Program-made: the position numbers and the translations under genes | Shown: positions 36,122-44,308 of the stretch, piece after piece | How positions within the stretch are numbered: the stretch's first letter is position 1 | How the letters are laid out: every line of letters starts with the position of its first letter | The notes under the pieces: generated by a model | Database searches by the model: none | What the model was told of the DNA's origin: nothing | The model's input: the letters and a program-made list of their open reading frames with translations, nothing else | Source of the DNA: Chryseobacterium oncorhynchi | Lineage (GTDB): Bacteria; Bacteroidota; Bacteroidia; Flavobacteriales; Weeksellaceae | DNA length: 64,000 bases | NCBI RefSeq assembly: GCF_002899895.1 | Contig: NZ_PPEI02000002.1 | Coordinates: 434,001 to 498,000 of the forward strand | Reading direction: 5' to 3'

Positions 36122-36532
36122 TTAATCTTGGTGTTTTCCTATGTTTTCTATTTCTTTAGTTATCTTATATTCTTTTACTTTAAATACATTAACAATAATC
36201 AAAATTAATATGAATGAAACTAAAAGTTTAAAACCAAAATGTCCTAAAACATAATACCCATTTAAAAATCCTAAGAGTAAAGGATACCCTAAAACAATTA
36301 TGGATAAAGATAAACTAAGGTTTAGAAACAAAACAGCTTTATCATATTTTTCAATCAAATTAATGAATGCAAATGCATTAATGACAAGTGAAATACCGAT
36401 AACTAATGTCTTAAATATGCTGAAATTATCAAATAATTTCAAAATTGAAAATGCAGATATTATAAAAAGCAGTAGGCTGGTAATTACAGCTAAGTAATAA
36501 ACCAGCCTATGTTTAAATATCTTTCTTTTCAT
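36122..36532 (-). CDS. Four-helix membrane protein of unknown function
   Basis: A 136-residue protein with four hydrophobic helices (about 9-30, 36-58, 66-88, 94-117) and basic ends (MKRKIFKHR; KEYKITKE). I do not recognise the family; GtrA-like and DoxX-like small proteins have this topology but no motif settles it. Its ATG overlaps the aminotransferase stop by one base (TAATG), so translation is coupled, and galE follows after 9 bp. It may be a flippase-type helper or a regulator of the glycan pathway. Confidence 0.75.
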   Translation of the reverse strand: MKRKIFKHRLVYYLAVITSLLLFIISAFSILKLFDNFSIFKTLVIGISLVINAFAFINLIEKYDKAVLFLNLSLSLSIIVLGYPLLLGFLNGYYVLGHFGFKLLVSFILILIIVNVFKVKEYKITKEIENIGKHQD

Positions 36533-37656
36533 TATTTCATAAACTCAAGCACAGCATCTGTAATATACTTCAACTGCTCTTCGTCTAATTCTGTATGCAT
36601 TGGCAGAGAAACTACCTGATCCAGAAGTTTGTCTGTATTCACAAAATCTGCATCATTACTTTCCTGGAAGTAAGCTTTTTGCTTTCTTAAAGCCACCGGA
36701 TAGTAAATCATTGCAGGAATTTCCTTTTCTGTAAGGAATTTCTGAAGTTCATTACGTTTTCCGTTCAGGATTCTTAAGGTATACTGGTGGAATACGTGGG
36801 TAGAACTCTCAGATCTTTTTGGAGTAAGGATATGTGGATGACCAGCAAATGCTTCATCATAGTAATCTGCAGCCTTTCTTCTTGCCTCATTATAAGAATC
36901 CAGATGAGGAAGTTTTTTTCTTAAAACCGCTGCCTGAATACTATCCAAACGGGAGTTCACTCCTACTTCATCATGGTAATATCTTTCGTACATTCCGTGG
37001 TTTACAATTCCTCTTAAACGGTGAGCTAATTCGTCATTATTGGTGAAAATAGCACCACCATCACCATAGCATCCCAGATTTTTTGATGGGAAGAAAGATG
37101 TTGTCCCCACAGTAGACATTGTTCCGGCATATTTTACCGTTCCATCAGAGAATGTATATTCTGCACCTATTGCCTGTGCATTATCTTCAATCACATATAA
37201 ATTGTGCTCTTCAGCAATTTTAAGGATTTCTTCCATGTTCGCACATTGTCCGAACAAATGTACAGGAATAATCGCCTTTGTTTTTGGAGTAATTGCTTTT
37301 CTTAAATCATCTGTTGAAATTGTAAATGTATCATAGTCAACATCCACCAAAACAGATTTTAATTTAAGTAAATGGATTACTTCTACTGTTGCAGCAAAGG
37401 TAAAATCAGCAGTAATAACCTCATCTCCTTCTTTCAGATCCAGTGCCATAAGGGCAATCTGTAATGCATCAGTTCCATTAGCACACGGAATTACGTGCTT
37501 TACGTCTAAATAAGACTCCAATTCATTCTGGAAAGACTTTACTTCAGGACCGTTGATAAATGCCGCCGAATCCATTACATTTAAAACTGCATTGTCTACA
37601 TCATTCTTTATTTTGTAATACTGACTTTGCAAGTCAACCATCTGAATTTTTTTCAT
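36532..37656 (-). CDS. DegT/DnrJ/EryC1/StrS sugar aminotransferase
   Basis: A 374-residue PLP-dependent aminotransferase acting on nucleotide-linked keto-sugars. Lys192 (FFPSKNLGCYGDGG) is the Schiff-base lysine and the pocket motif VIEDNAQAIGA carries D158; N-terminal PCANGTDALQIAL and SRLDSIQAAVL are class signatures. The start at 37656 (MKKIQMVDLQSQY) is the family N-terminus; a 30-residue upstream extension in the same frame is Lys/Thr/Phe-rich and not family-like. First gene of a five-gene cluster (with membrane protein, galE, methyltransferase, nucleotidyltransferase). Makes an amino sugar, identity unknown. Confidence 0.92.
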   Translation of the reverse strand: MKKIQMVDLQSQYYKIKNDVDNAVLNVMDSAAFINGPEVKSFQNELESYLDVKHVIPCANGTDALQIALMALDLKEGDEVITADFTFAATVEVIHLLKLKSVLVDVDYDTFTISTDDLRKAITPKTKAIIPVHLFGQCANMEEILKIAEEHNLYVIEDNAQAIGAEYTFSDGTVKYAGTMSTVGTTSFFPSKNLGCYGDGGAIFTNNDELAHRLRGIVNHGMYERYYHDEVGVNSRLDSIQAAVLRKKLPHLDSYNEARRKAADYYDEAFAGHPHILTPKRSESSTHVFHQYTLRILNGKRNELQKFLTEKEIPAMIYYPVALRKQKAYFQESNDADFVNTDKLLDQVVSLPMHTELDEEQLKYITDAVLEFMK

Positions 37657-37744
37657 AAATAAATATTTCTGTAAAAATAAGGATTTTAAAATCCTATCAA
37701 AAGTTTTATTGGTTTTTGTTTTTATCTTTATACAAAATAATGTC

Positions 37745-39349
37745 ATGAAAAAAATTTTACTCTTTTGTTTCCTTACGGGCTGTGCTTATGTATCTGCACA
37801 AACGCAGCTTGTGTTTGTATATTTTAAGGATAAGCCCAACAAAGCTGTATTTTTTGCCAATCCCCTTTCAGAACTTTCACAAAAATCACTTAGCAGACGT
37901 ACTGCATTAGGAATATCCCTTAATGATCAGGATGCTCCTGTGGAACAGTCTTATATTCAAAATCTTCAAAACCTGGGGTTTACGGTGACAGATTATTCTA
38001 AATGGCTTAACGGTGCTGCAGTCAATGCAACACCTGCTCAAATAACAGTTTTACAGGCGCAGCCTTTTGTACTGTCTGTGGAAAGTTTTATACGAAACAA
38101 CTCAACCGGAGGCAACAAAGTTTCTGCTAATAAATGGAAAGATCAGACAAACACAAATAAAAATCTCACCACCTTTAATTATGGTTCTGGAACCGGCCAA
38201 ATCGATCAGGTAAACATCAGGCCGCTTCATCTTGCAGGATATACAGGAGCAGGGGTTTCCATTGCTGTTATCGATAATGGTTTTCCTACCGTAGATACCG
38301 GAAATGCTTTTTTAAGAATGCGAGCCAATAACAGGATAAAAGCCGGCTATGATTTTGTTACCAAGACCAACAATATCTACAATACATCTTTAAACATACA
38401 CGGATCAGTAGTTTTAGGTGCTATTGGCGGTTATTTGGAAAATGTATTTGTAGGCTCTGCTCCTGATGCCGATTTTTATTTGTACCGAAGTGAAGACGCC
38501 AGTGTTGAGATTCCTGAAGAGGAGATCTACTGGATTGAAGCAGCTGAGGAAGCAGACAGAAAGGGAGTTGAGATCATTACCACATCTTTGGGATACAATG
38601 TTTTCGACAACCCTCAATACAGTTACACCTATGCTGACATGAACGGAACTACTTCATTTGTCGCCCGTGGAGCGCAAATAGCAACTGAAAAAGGGATCTT
38701 TGTTCTTGCAGCCACAGGAAATTCAGGAGATAAGCCATGGCACTATCTTTTGACTCCGGCAGACAATGCCAAGGTATTCTCTATCGGGGCAGTAGATTCA
38801 TCAGGAAATTCCTCAGTATTTTCATCTTTTGGCCCCAATTCGCTTAATATTGTAAAACCTGATGCGAGTGCACAAGGAACAGCGACAGCAACGGTTATAG
38901 GTGATGTCCCTTTTACGACCAACGGAACTTCCATTGCCACTCCAATTGCTGCAGGAGGTGTAGCATGTTTTATTCAGGCATTCCCAAATATGAACAGGGA
39001 GCTGATAAGAACAAAATTAAGACAAACAGCTTCTCTTTTCCCTAATCATACCGATCAAATGGGATATGGGATTCTTAATTTCGGAAGTTTGTTCAATGCT
39101 GTTCTGAACACTTCTGAAATGGTAAAAAAGGAAAAATTTTCTATATTCCCGAATCCTGCTAAAAACATCCTGAATGTAGCATCGGAACAGGAAGTTCAGT
39201 CTTTAGAAATTTATGATAATCTGGGAAGATTAATCAGAAAAAACAGCAACCAAAAATCTATAAAAGTAGATGATTTTGCAAAAGGAACCTATTATCTGAA
39301 AATTCAGACAAGGGATAAGACTTTGTACGAAAAATTCTTAAAGGAATAA
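37745..39349 (+). CDS. T9SS-secreted S8 family serine peptidase
   Basis: A 534-residue secreted subtilase. Signal peptide MKKILLFCFLTGCAYVSAQ sets the start at 37745; a longer in-frame start would bury it. Catalytic Asp177 (VSIAVIDNGF), His219 (NIHGSVVLG), oxyanion Asn326 (AATGNSGD) and Ser396 (NGTSIATPIAAGG) are all in place. The C-terminus (about 465-534, FSIFPNPAKNILNVAS ... GTYYLKIQT) is a T9SS type A sorting domain, so it goes to the cell surface or medium. Starts 88 bp from the divergent aminotransferase gene. Confidence 0.94.
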   Translation: MKKILLFCFLTGCAYVSAQTQLVFVYFKDKPNKAVFFANPLSELSQKSLSRRTALGISLNDQDAPVEQSYIQNLQNLGFTVTDYSKWLNGAAVNATPAQITVLQAQPFVLSVESFIRNNSTGGNKVSANKWKDQTNTNKNLTTFNYGSGTGQIDQVNIRPLHLAGYTGAGVSIAVIDNGFPTVDTGNAFLRMRANNRIKAGYDFVTKTNNIYNTSLNIHGSVVLGAIGGYLENVFVGSAPDADFYLYRSEDASVEIPEEEIYWIEAAEEADRKGVEIITTSLGYNVFDNPQYSYTYADMNGTTSFVARGAQIATEKGIFVLAATGNSGDKPWHYLLTPADNAKVFSIGAVDSSGNSSVFSSFGPNSLNIVKPDASAQGTATATVIGDVPFTTNGTSIATPIAAGGVACFIQAFPNMNRELIRTKLRQTASLFPNHTDQMGYGILNFGSLFNAVLNTSEMVKKEKFSIFPNPAKNILNVASEQEVQSLEIYDNLGRLIRKNSNQKSIKVDDFAKGTYYLKIQTRDKTLYEKFLKE

Positions 39350-39360
39350 GGATCTTGTTT

Positions 39361-39432
39361 CTCGCGGATTATTCAGATGTAGCAGATTTAATTCCCTATA
39401 AACATCCGCGTGATCTGAATAATCTGCGGGAG
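39361..39432. repeat. Imperfect inverted-repeat element after S8 gene
   Basis: Core arms GATTATTCAGAT (39367-39378) and ATCTGAATAATC (39413-39424); outer CTC...GGGAG ends also pair, and an alternative pairing CGCGGAT (39363-39369) / ATCCGCG (39404-39410) exists. No coding capacity. It looks like a REP-type intergenic element made of CAGAT words. Confidence 0.55.
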
Positions 39433-39482
39433 ATATTATTGTGTTAATATTTATGACCTATAACTCATGAATAGTTGATAAT

Positions 39483-39507
39483 AAAAAAACGAGCTAAAGC
39501 CCGTTTT
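39483..39507 (-). terminator. ppc terminator
   Basis: Minus-strand hairpin AAAACGGGC-UUUA-GCUCGUUUU with one G-U pair, then a U-run. The same stem has an A-C mismatch on the plus strand, so it is specific for ppc. Confidence 0.75.
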
Positions 39508-39542
39508 ATCGTTATGGAAATTATTCCTGTTTCAAAAATAAC

Positions 39543-42077
39543 TTATGCCGAGTTTCTGCTCGCGTTAATATTTCCGAATAAGGAACGGGTCACCAGCTTT
39601 TCATAAGCCTCTTTATTCCCTTCTCCTTTTTGAATCTTCATTAAAGCATATTGCTGAATACTTAACAACGGAAGTACAATTTTCTCACGAATCTTCACTG
39701 ACTTTCTAGACAATGGATCTTCTTCCTGAAGCATTTTGAAACCTGTAAGCTCCAGCATAATATCTCTTGAAAGCTCATATTCACTAAAAAGGACATTCCA
39801 GAAAGCGCCGAACTTCGGATTATTTTTGATGTAATAAGTTAGAGGAAAATAAGACTTGTTCATACTCATCATAGAGTTTAGAACTAAAGTTTTAAAGAAA
39901 TCCGAACCTTTATATAGTTCTCTCACTTCTTCGAATCTTCCCTGCTCTTTCATTTTCTGCATCGCGTATCCAAAACCAAAGAAACCTGGTACATTCTGCT
40001 TCAATTGTGACCATGAACCAACAAAAGGAATTGCCCGTAAGTCTTCAAACTTCAATTCGCTGCCATTTCCTCTTTTGGACGGACGGCTTCCGATATTGGT
40101 TTTCCCATAATATTCCAGTGTACTCATCTCCTGAAGATAAGGAACAAACATTGGGTGAGCTTTTAGATCAGAATATTTTTGATAACTGATATTTGCCAAT
40201 TCAATAATTAATGCTCTTTCTTTTTCAGTGAGATCTTTTTTAGCATTTTTAAAAACATCGTTTTCCACTCCGGCTGTTAAAAGCTGTTCAAAATTATATT
40301 TTGCCTGCTCTTTATTTCCGAAAATACTGGTAATCGTCTGCCCCTGAATCGTTAGTTCAATCTTATTATTGGCAATAGTTTTCCCTTGCGAAGCATAGAA
40401 ATCGTGAGTTTTACCCCCTCCTCTTGCCGGTGGGCCTCCTCTACCATCAAAGAATACAACTTTGATATTATTTTGTTCTGAAAGTTGAGTTAGAACTTCC
40501 TTAGCCTTATAGATTTCCCAATTTGCTTTTAAATATCCACCATCCTTGGTTCCATCGGAGAAGCCAAGCATTATAGTCTGCTGATTTCCTCTTTTTTCAA
40601 GATGTTTTTTATAAACAGGGTTATGGTATAGTTCATTCATCACATTTTCGGCATTGGCAAGCCCTTCCATGGTTTCAAAAAGCGGAACGATATCCATATT
40701 GATAGCCTCATCCTGATAACCACAGATTTTAAAGAATGCATACACATTCATTACATCTTTCACGGCATCGGAATTGGAAATAATATAGCGGTTCATTCCT
40801 CTCAATCCATTTAAATCCTGAATTTTAGAAACTTGTGAAACCGTCAGCAATGTATCTTTTACAATATCTTCAAAATCATCAGCATTTACAGCGTGTGAAA
40901 CTTGAATCAATTTATTAAATTTCTCCACGTAATCAGCATTCTCAGTTCCGTATACTTTTGCAAATACCGTATCAATTACTTGTTGATGAATCCTGCTGTC
41001 CTGACGGATATCCAATGTTGCAAAGTGAGTCCCAAAAATCTTCACACGATCTCTGAAATTGGCTAAAAGATCTAAAAACAAGGAATTATGCTCATTGATC
41101 AATATTTTTTCAGCTTCATCAGTTTTCTTTAAGATCGCTTCTGCTGTAATATTTTTTCCGTCAAAAATTGCAGCATACAATTCTTCACTTAATTGTGTTA
41201 GAACCTCTGAAACTCCTCTGAAGCTCAATCTTCTTCTAATGAATTTTAAATGGCTGTAATAAGATTTCAGTATCGCTGAACGAAGTTCTTCTGCTACTCT
41301 CTTGGTAACATCTGCTGTCACAAAAGGATTTCCATCTCTGTCTCCTCCTGGCCAGAAACCAAGCTGAATAATATCTTCATGCAAATGAAAATGATCGTTT
41401 CCAAAGGTCTTTTTTATCTTCGTAAACAATTCTCCGATGGTATCATAATATACATACCTCAAATAGGAAATAATACTCAATGCTTCATCAACAGGAGTGG
41501 GCTTTTCCTTGTTCACAAAAGGGGTTTTCCCTAGCTGCTGTAGAAGCATATCAATCTGTGTAACAGAATCACTGGTAATGGCACCTCTGAGATCCTGAAT
41601 AATTCTTTGTACTGAGCTTGGATAAAACTGGGTCGGGTGAGCCGTAAATACAACCTTAACGCTGAAATCTTTTAATTTTTCGCGTACTTTTTCAATTTTA
41701 TGATCCTGAAAAGAACGCTCGAAAAGATTGGTTACTGTTCCACTGTCACTTTCTGAATGGAGATTCGGAAATGCTGCATCTTCAATACTATCGAATAAAA
41801 CTACCTGTCTTTCTATATACTGAATGATCTTAAAAAGCAGCTCAAGTTTCTGTTCTTCGGTCTGAAGATCTGTATGGTTTTTAAAAAATTCTTCGACGAT
41901 TTCTTCAGGGGTTTTTCCTGCGTCATAGCCTGTTCTACTTTCTTCATACAAGAATGGAAGAAGCATTCCGATATTCGTCATTTTATCATAAGGCAGGCTC
42001 ATAAATAATGAATTGTAGATCTGGAATTTGTTCTCCACGATCTGCCTGAATTTTTCTGTGCGTTGGTCGTGTCTCAT
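39543..42077 (-). CDS. ppc: Phosphoenolpyruvate carboxylase
   Basis: An 844-residue enzyme that carboxylates PEP to oxaloacetate, refilling the citrate cycle. Catalytic His in VVFTAHPTQFYP, WPGGDRDGNPFVTADVT, GFSDGTKDGGYLKANWEIYKA and the glycine loop FFDGRGGPPARGGG are all present. The protein starts MRHDQRTEKFRQIVENKF; a 23-residue longer version would run through the promoter. The -7 box TACATTTG ends 5 nt before this ATG. Single gene with a strand-specific terminator. It complements acs: acetate-derived carbon needs anaplerosis when sugars are scarce. Confidence 0.96.
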   Translation of the reverse strand: MRHDQRTEKFRQIVENKFQIYNSLFMSLPYDKMTNIGMLLPFLYEESRTGYDAGKTPEEIVEEFFKNHTDLQTEEQKLELLFKIIQYIERQVVLFDSIEDAAFPNLHSESDSGTVTNLFERSFQDHKIEKVREKLKDFSVKVVFTAHPTQFYPSSVQRIIQDLRGAITSDSVTQIDMLLQQLGKTPFVNKEKPTPVDEALSIISYLRYVYYDTIGELFTKIKKTFGNDHFHLHEDIIQLGFWPGGDRDGNPFVTADVTKRVAEELRSAILKSYYSHLKFIRRRLSFRGVSEVLTQLSEELYAAIFDGKNITAEAILKKTDEAEKILINEHNSLFLDLLANFRDRVKIFGTHFATLDIRQDSRIHQQVIDTVFAKVYGTENADYVEKFNKLIQVSHAVNADDFEDIVKDTLLTVSQVSKIQDLNGLRGMNRYIISNSDAVKDVMNVYAFFKICGYQDEAINMDIVPLFETMEGLANAENVMNELYHNPVYKKHLEKRGNQQTIMLGFSDGTKDGGYLKANWEIYKAKEVLTQLSEQNNIKVVFFDGRGGPPARGGGKTHDFYASQGKTIANNKIELTIQGQTITSIFGNKEQAKYNFEQLLTAGVENDVFKNAKKDLTEKERALIIELANISYQKYSDLKAHPMFVPYLQEMSTLEYYGKTNIGSRPSKRGNGSELKFEDLRAIPFVGSWSQLKQNVPGFFGFGYAMQKMKEQGRFEEVRELYKGSDFFKTLVLNSMMSMNKSYFPLTYYIKNNPKFGAFWNVLFSEYELSRDIMLELTGFKMLQEEDPLSRKSVKIREKIVLPLLSIQQYALMKIQKGEGNKEAYEKLVTRSLFGNINASRNSA

Positions 42078-42082
42078 AGTAA

Positions 42083-42090
42083 CAAATGTA
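42083..42090 (-). promoter_or_regulatory. -7 box (TACATTTG) for ppc
   Basis: Exact TAnnTTTG on the minus strand, 5 nt before the ATG. A TTTG lies upstream at 42117-42120 but its spacing (26 nt) is long for a -33 element. Confidence 0.5.
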
Positions 42091-42196
42091 AGTGATTTTA
42101 GAATTAGTTGAATTGACAAATGACAAAAATTAAGGGCTAAAAGCAAAAAATATTAGAATGGTTTTTCACAATCGTTATCCTCAATTAAACATTTTG

Positions 42197-42204
42197 TAAC
42201 TTTG
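42197..42204 (+). promoter_or_regulatory. -7 box (TAACTTTG) for Crp/Fnr gene
   Basis: Exact TAnnTTTG 74 nt before the ATG at 42279. Confidence 0.45.
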
Positions 42205-42278
42205 ATTTTTAAATTAATTCATAAATATAATCATCACAATCTCTGAAGTTATATTAAGAATTATTCAAATACATTTCT

Positions 42279-42845
42279 ATGGGTTACATCAGAGAATATT
42301 ACGAACAAATTGTAAAGTTACAGGAATCAGAATGGGCTTTTATTGCAGGACATTTCCAAAGAAAAGTCTACGCAAAAAATAACATCATTACCCAGCAAGG
42401 TGATACAGAAAACTACCTATCCTTTATAGAATCAGGGTTGGTAAGATTTTATATTCCTGATGATGAACACGGCTATACTTTCAGCTTCAGCTTTGAGAAA
42501 GAATTCACCTGTGCCTATGACTCTTTTCTTACCCAAACCCCATCGGAATATGAAATGCAGGCGCTCACAGAAACGGTAGTCTGGCAGGTTTCTTATGATG
42601 ATTTACAAAAGATCTACAATCAGACGAACGTAGGAAATCATTTGGGGCGTTTTGCTTCTGAAAAATTGTTTTTAGCTAAAAGTAAAAGGGAGCTTTCTCT
42701 TTTAAAACTTACAGCCAAGGAGCGTTACCTAAAATTATTTACAGAGCAACCCGAACTACTGCAACGTGTTCCTTTAAAATACATAGCTTCCTATATTGGC
42801 ATTACTCCACAGGCTTTGAGCAGAATTCGCAGGCAGATTAATTAA
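42279..42845 (+). CDS. Crp/Fnr-family transcriptional regulator
   Basis: A 188-residue regulator with an N-terminal cyclic-nucleotide-binding-like beta-barrel (about 20-110, KNNIITQQGDTENYLSFIESGLVRFYI) and a short C-terminal winged helix (RVPLKYIASYIGITPQALSRIRRQI, 164-188). The phosphate-binding-cassette residues of true CRP (GE...RxA) are not evident, and there are no N-terminal cysteines for an iron-sulfur cluster, so ligand is unknown. Flavobacteria have many such regulators. The peptide deformylase gene starts 56 bp downstream on the same strand. Confidence 0.9.
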   Translation: MGYIREYYEQIVKLQESEWAFIAGHFQRKVYAKNNIITQQGDTENYLSFIESGLVRFYIPDDEHGYTFSFSFEKEFTCAYDSFLTQTPSEYEMQALTETVVWQVSYDDLQKIYNQTNVGNHLGRFASEKLFLAKSKRELSLLKLTAKERYLKLFTEQPELLQRVPLKYIASYIGITPQALSRIRRQIN

Positions 42846-42901
42846 CATAGGTTCATTGCATATCTTTCCCTTTCTAAGGAACTTTGCAGAAAAATAGTCT
42901 A

Positions 42902-43483
42902 ATGAATTTATCTATTATAGCCTATGGCAACAGTGTTTTAAAGCAAAAATGCACGCAGCTTAAAGAAAATACTCCGGAAATACAGACACTCATTGCTGAT
43001 ATGTGGGACACCATGAATCAAGCCAATGGCTGTGGTCTCTCCTCCTCTCAAATTGGAAAACCTTTACAACTCTTTGTTGTAGACAGTAAGATTGCTTTTG
43101 AAAATCTGGATTCAGAAGATCAGATCCTTTACTTTGAAAAGAATGACAAGGGAATTGTGGAAACTTTTATCAATGCCAGAATCGTTCACAATTCTGAGGA
43201 AACATGGGATGATTATGAGGGATGTTTAAGTATTCCCGGATTATCTCAAAAGGTAACAAGACCATGGAAAATTACCATTGAGTATCAGAATCAGGATTTC
43301 ACCCTGCAAACGAAAACCTTTACCGGATTAACGGCCAGAATCATCCAGCATGAATATGATCATACCCAAGGAATTTTATATACTAACCGCTTGAAACCCT
43401 TGACAAGGAAATTGATAGAATCTAAATTGAAAAAGATCATCAGTGGAAATGTTTCAACAAGCTATCCTATGAAGTTTATTTAA
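42902..43483 (+). CDS. def: Peptide deformylase
   Basis: A 193-residue metallo-hydrolase that removes the formyl group from new N-terminal methionines. All three motifs are intact: GCGLSSSQ (43-50), EGCLS with metal ligand Cys108 (106-110), and HEYDH with His150, Glu151 and His154. The start at 42902 (MNLSIIAYGN) is preferred to a TTG at 42884 because that TTG lies in a GAACTTTG near-promoter box. Longer than minimal deformylases by an insert near 62-88 (FENLDSEDQ). It sits behind a Crp-type regulator; it may be a second, conditional deformylase. Confidence 0.92.
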   Translation: MNLSIIAYGNSVLKQKCTQLKENTPEIQTLIADMWDTMNQANGCGLSSSQIGKPLQLFVVDSKIAFENLDSEDQILYFEKNDKGIVETFINARIVHNSEETWDDYEGCLSIPGLSQKVTRPWKITIEYQNQDFTLQTKTFTGLTARIIQHEYDHTQGILYTNRLKPLTRKLIESKLKKIISGNVSTSYPMKFI

Positions 43484-43506
43484 ATTAGAATCATTAAGTT
43501 TTTTTG

Positions 43507-43514
43507 TAAATTTG
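43507..43514 (+). promoter_or_regulatory. -7 box (TAAATTTG) before 43534 gene
   Basis: Exact TAnnTTTG, 19 nt before the ATG. Confidence 0.5.
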
Positions 43515-43533
43515 CTCCGGAAACACTTCCTTT

Positions 43534-44139
43534 ATGAGAATAATCATCGCTTTTTCCCTGATCCTATCCAATCTGTTTTGTGCACAGATCAAGGTTCCTG
43601 ATGATTATAAAAAAATTCCTGATATTCTGGATACTACAGACTATCTCTATCCTTTTATTGTACCCGATAAAGAATATGAATACTGGAGAGTGCTAACCAA
43701 TGACATTGACTTTGAAAAGGCAATAGTGTATGAGAGCCAGGCACCTGATTTTATGACAATCAATGAACCCGTTCCTGAAAAAGGTTTTTTTCAGAAATGT
43801 GTTGGCAACAATTGTTTCACCTATATTCTTGCGTGTAAAAAAGACAGATCTGTTTATTTTTCCAATGAACAGCAATTGAGAGATTTTATAGGAACAGTCG
43901 ATAATCTTCCGGAAGCCATTTTACTGGCTAGAACCTACGGCTACTCAATTGATCCAAAAAACAAATTTACAGGTTCTTATAAAATTGAAAACAACCGTAT
44001 TTACCTGTATGGCTTACAGTCTAAAGGATGCCCTGCTACCAAAGAATCTTTTTTGATTACGATCAACAGAAAAACCGGAAAGCTGGAAGCTAAAAGCAAT
44101 GGGATCTATTCCAAAAACGAAGATTGTGCAGCTTTATAA
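43534..44139 (+). CDS. Secreted hypothetical protein
   Basis: A 201-residue protein with a signal peptide (MRIIIAFSLILSNLFCAQ). I do not recognise a family. It has four cysteines in the mature region that could pair (KCVGNNC, ILACKK, KGCPATK, EDCAAL), mixed alpha/beta composition and no enzyme motif. It has its own promoter box and is followed by a dispersed repeat element rather than a gene, so it appears to be monocistronic. Probably periplasmic. Confidence 0.78.
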   Translation: MRIIIAFSLILSNLFCAQIKVPDDYKKIPDILDTTDYLYPFIVPDKEYEYWRVLTNDIDFEKAIVYESQAPDFMTINEPVPEKGFFQKCVGNNCFTYILACKKDRSVYFSNEQQLRDFIGTVDNLPEAILLARTYGYSIDPKNKFTGSYKIENNRIYLYGLQSKGCPATKESFLITINRKTGKLEAKSNGIYSKNEDCAAL

Positions 44140-44154
44140 TAAAAGCTGTCATCT

Positions 44155-44298
44155 GTTGGAAAATCGCAAGGACGCAAGGATTTTATCTTCGATAAAATTT
44201 ATAATTTGATGCACTATATAAGCTCTTTGATTTTCTTGTGTCTTAAAAAGACATTATAGTATAATAAGCCGTCTTTTACACCCTCGCAATTTTTCAAC
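44155..44298. repeat. Dispersed inverted-repeat element (CGCAAGGACGC type)
   Basis: Outer arms 44155-44174 and 44279-44298 are complementary at 15 of 20 positions. Inside, GCAAGGACGCAAGG contains a direct CGCAAGG repeat, and a hairpin ATTTTATC-TTC-GATAAAAT lies at 44180-44198. No reading frame. It fills most of the gap between the 43534 gene and lpd. Confidence 0.5.
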
Positions 44299-44308
44299 AA
44301 ACTTTATT

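Noticed and set aside
37657-37746. 30-residue N-terminal extension of the DegT aminotransferase
   Set aside because: It overlaps the start of the divergent peptidase gene and does not resemble the family N-terminus.
44155-44298. Possible tRNA or small RNA gene between the 43534 gene and lpd
   Set aside because: No cloverleaf, anticodon arm or T-loop motif; complementary ends fit a repeat element better.
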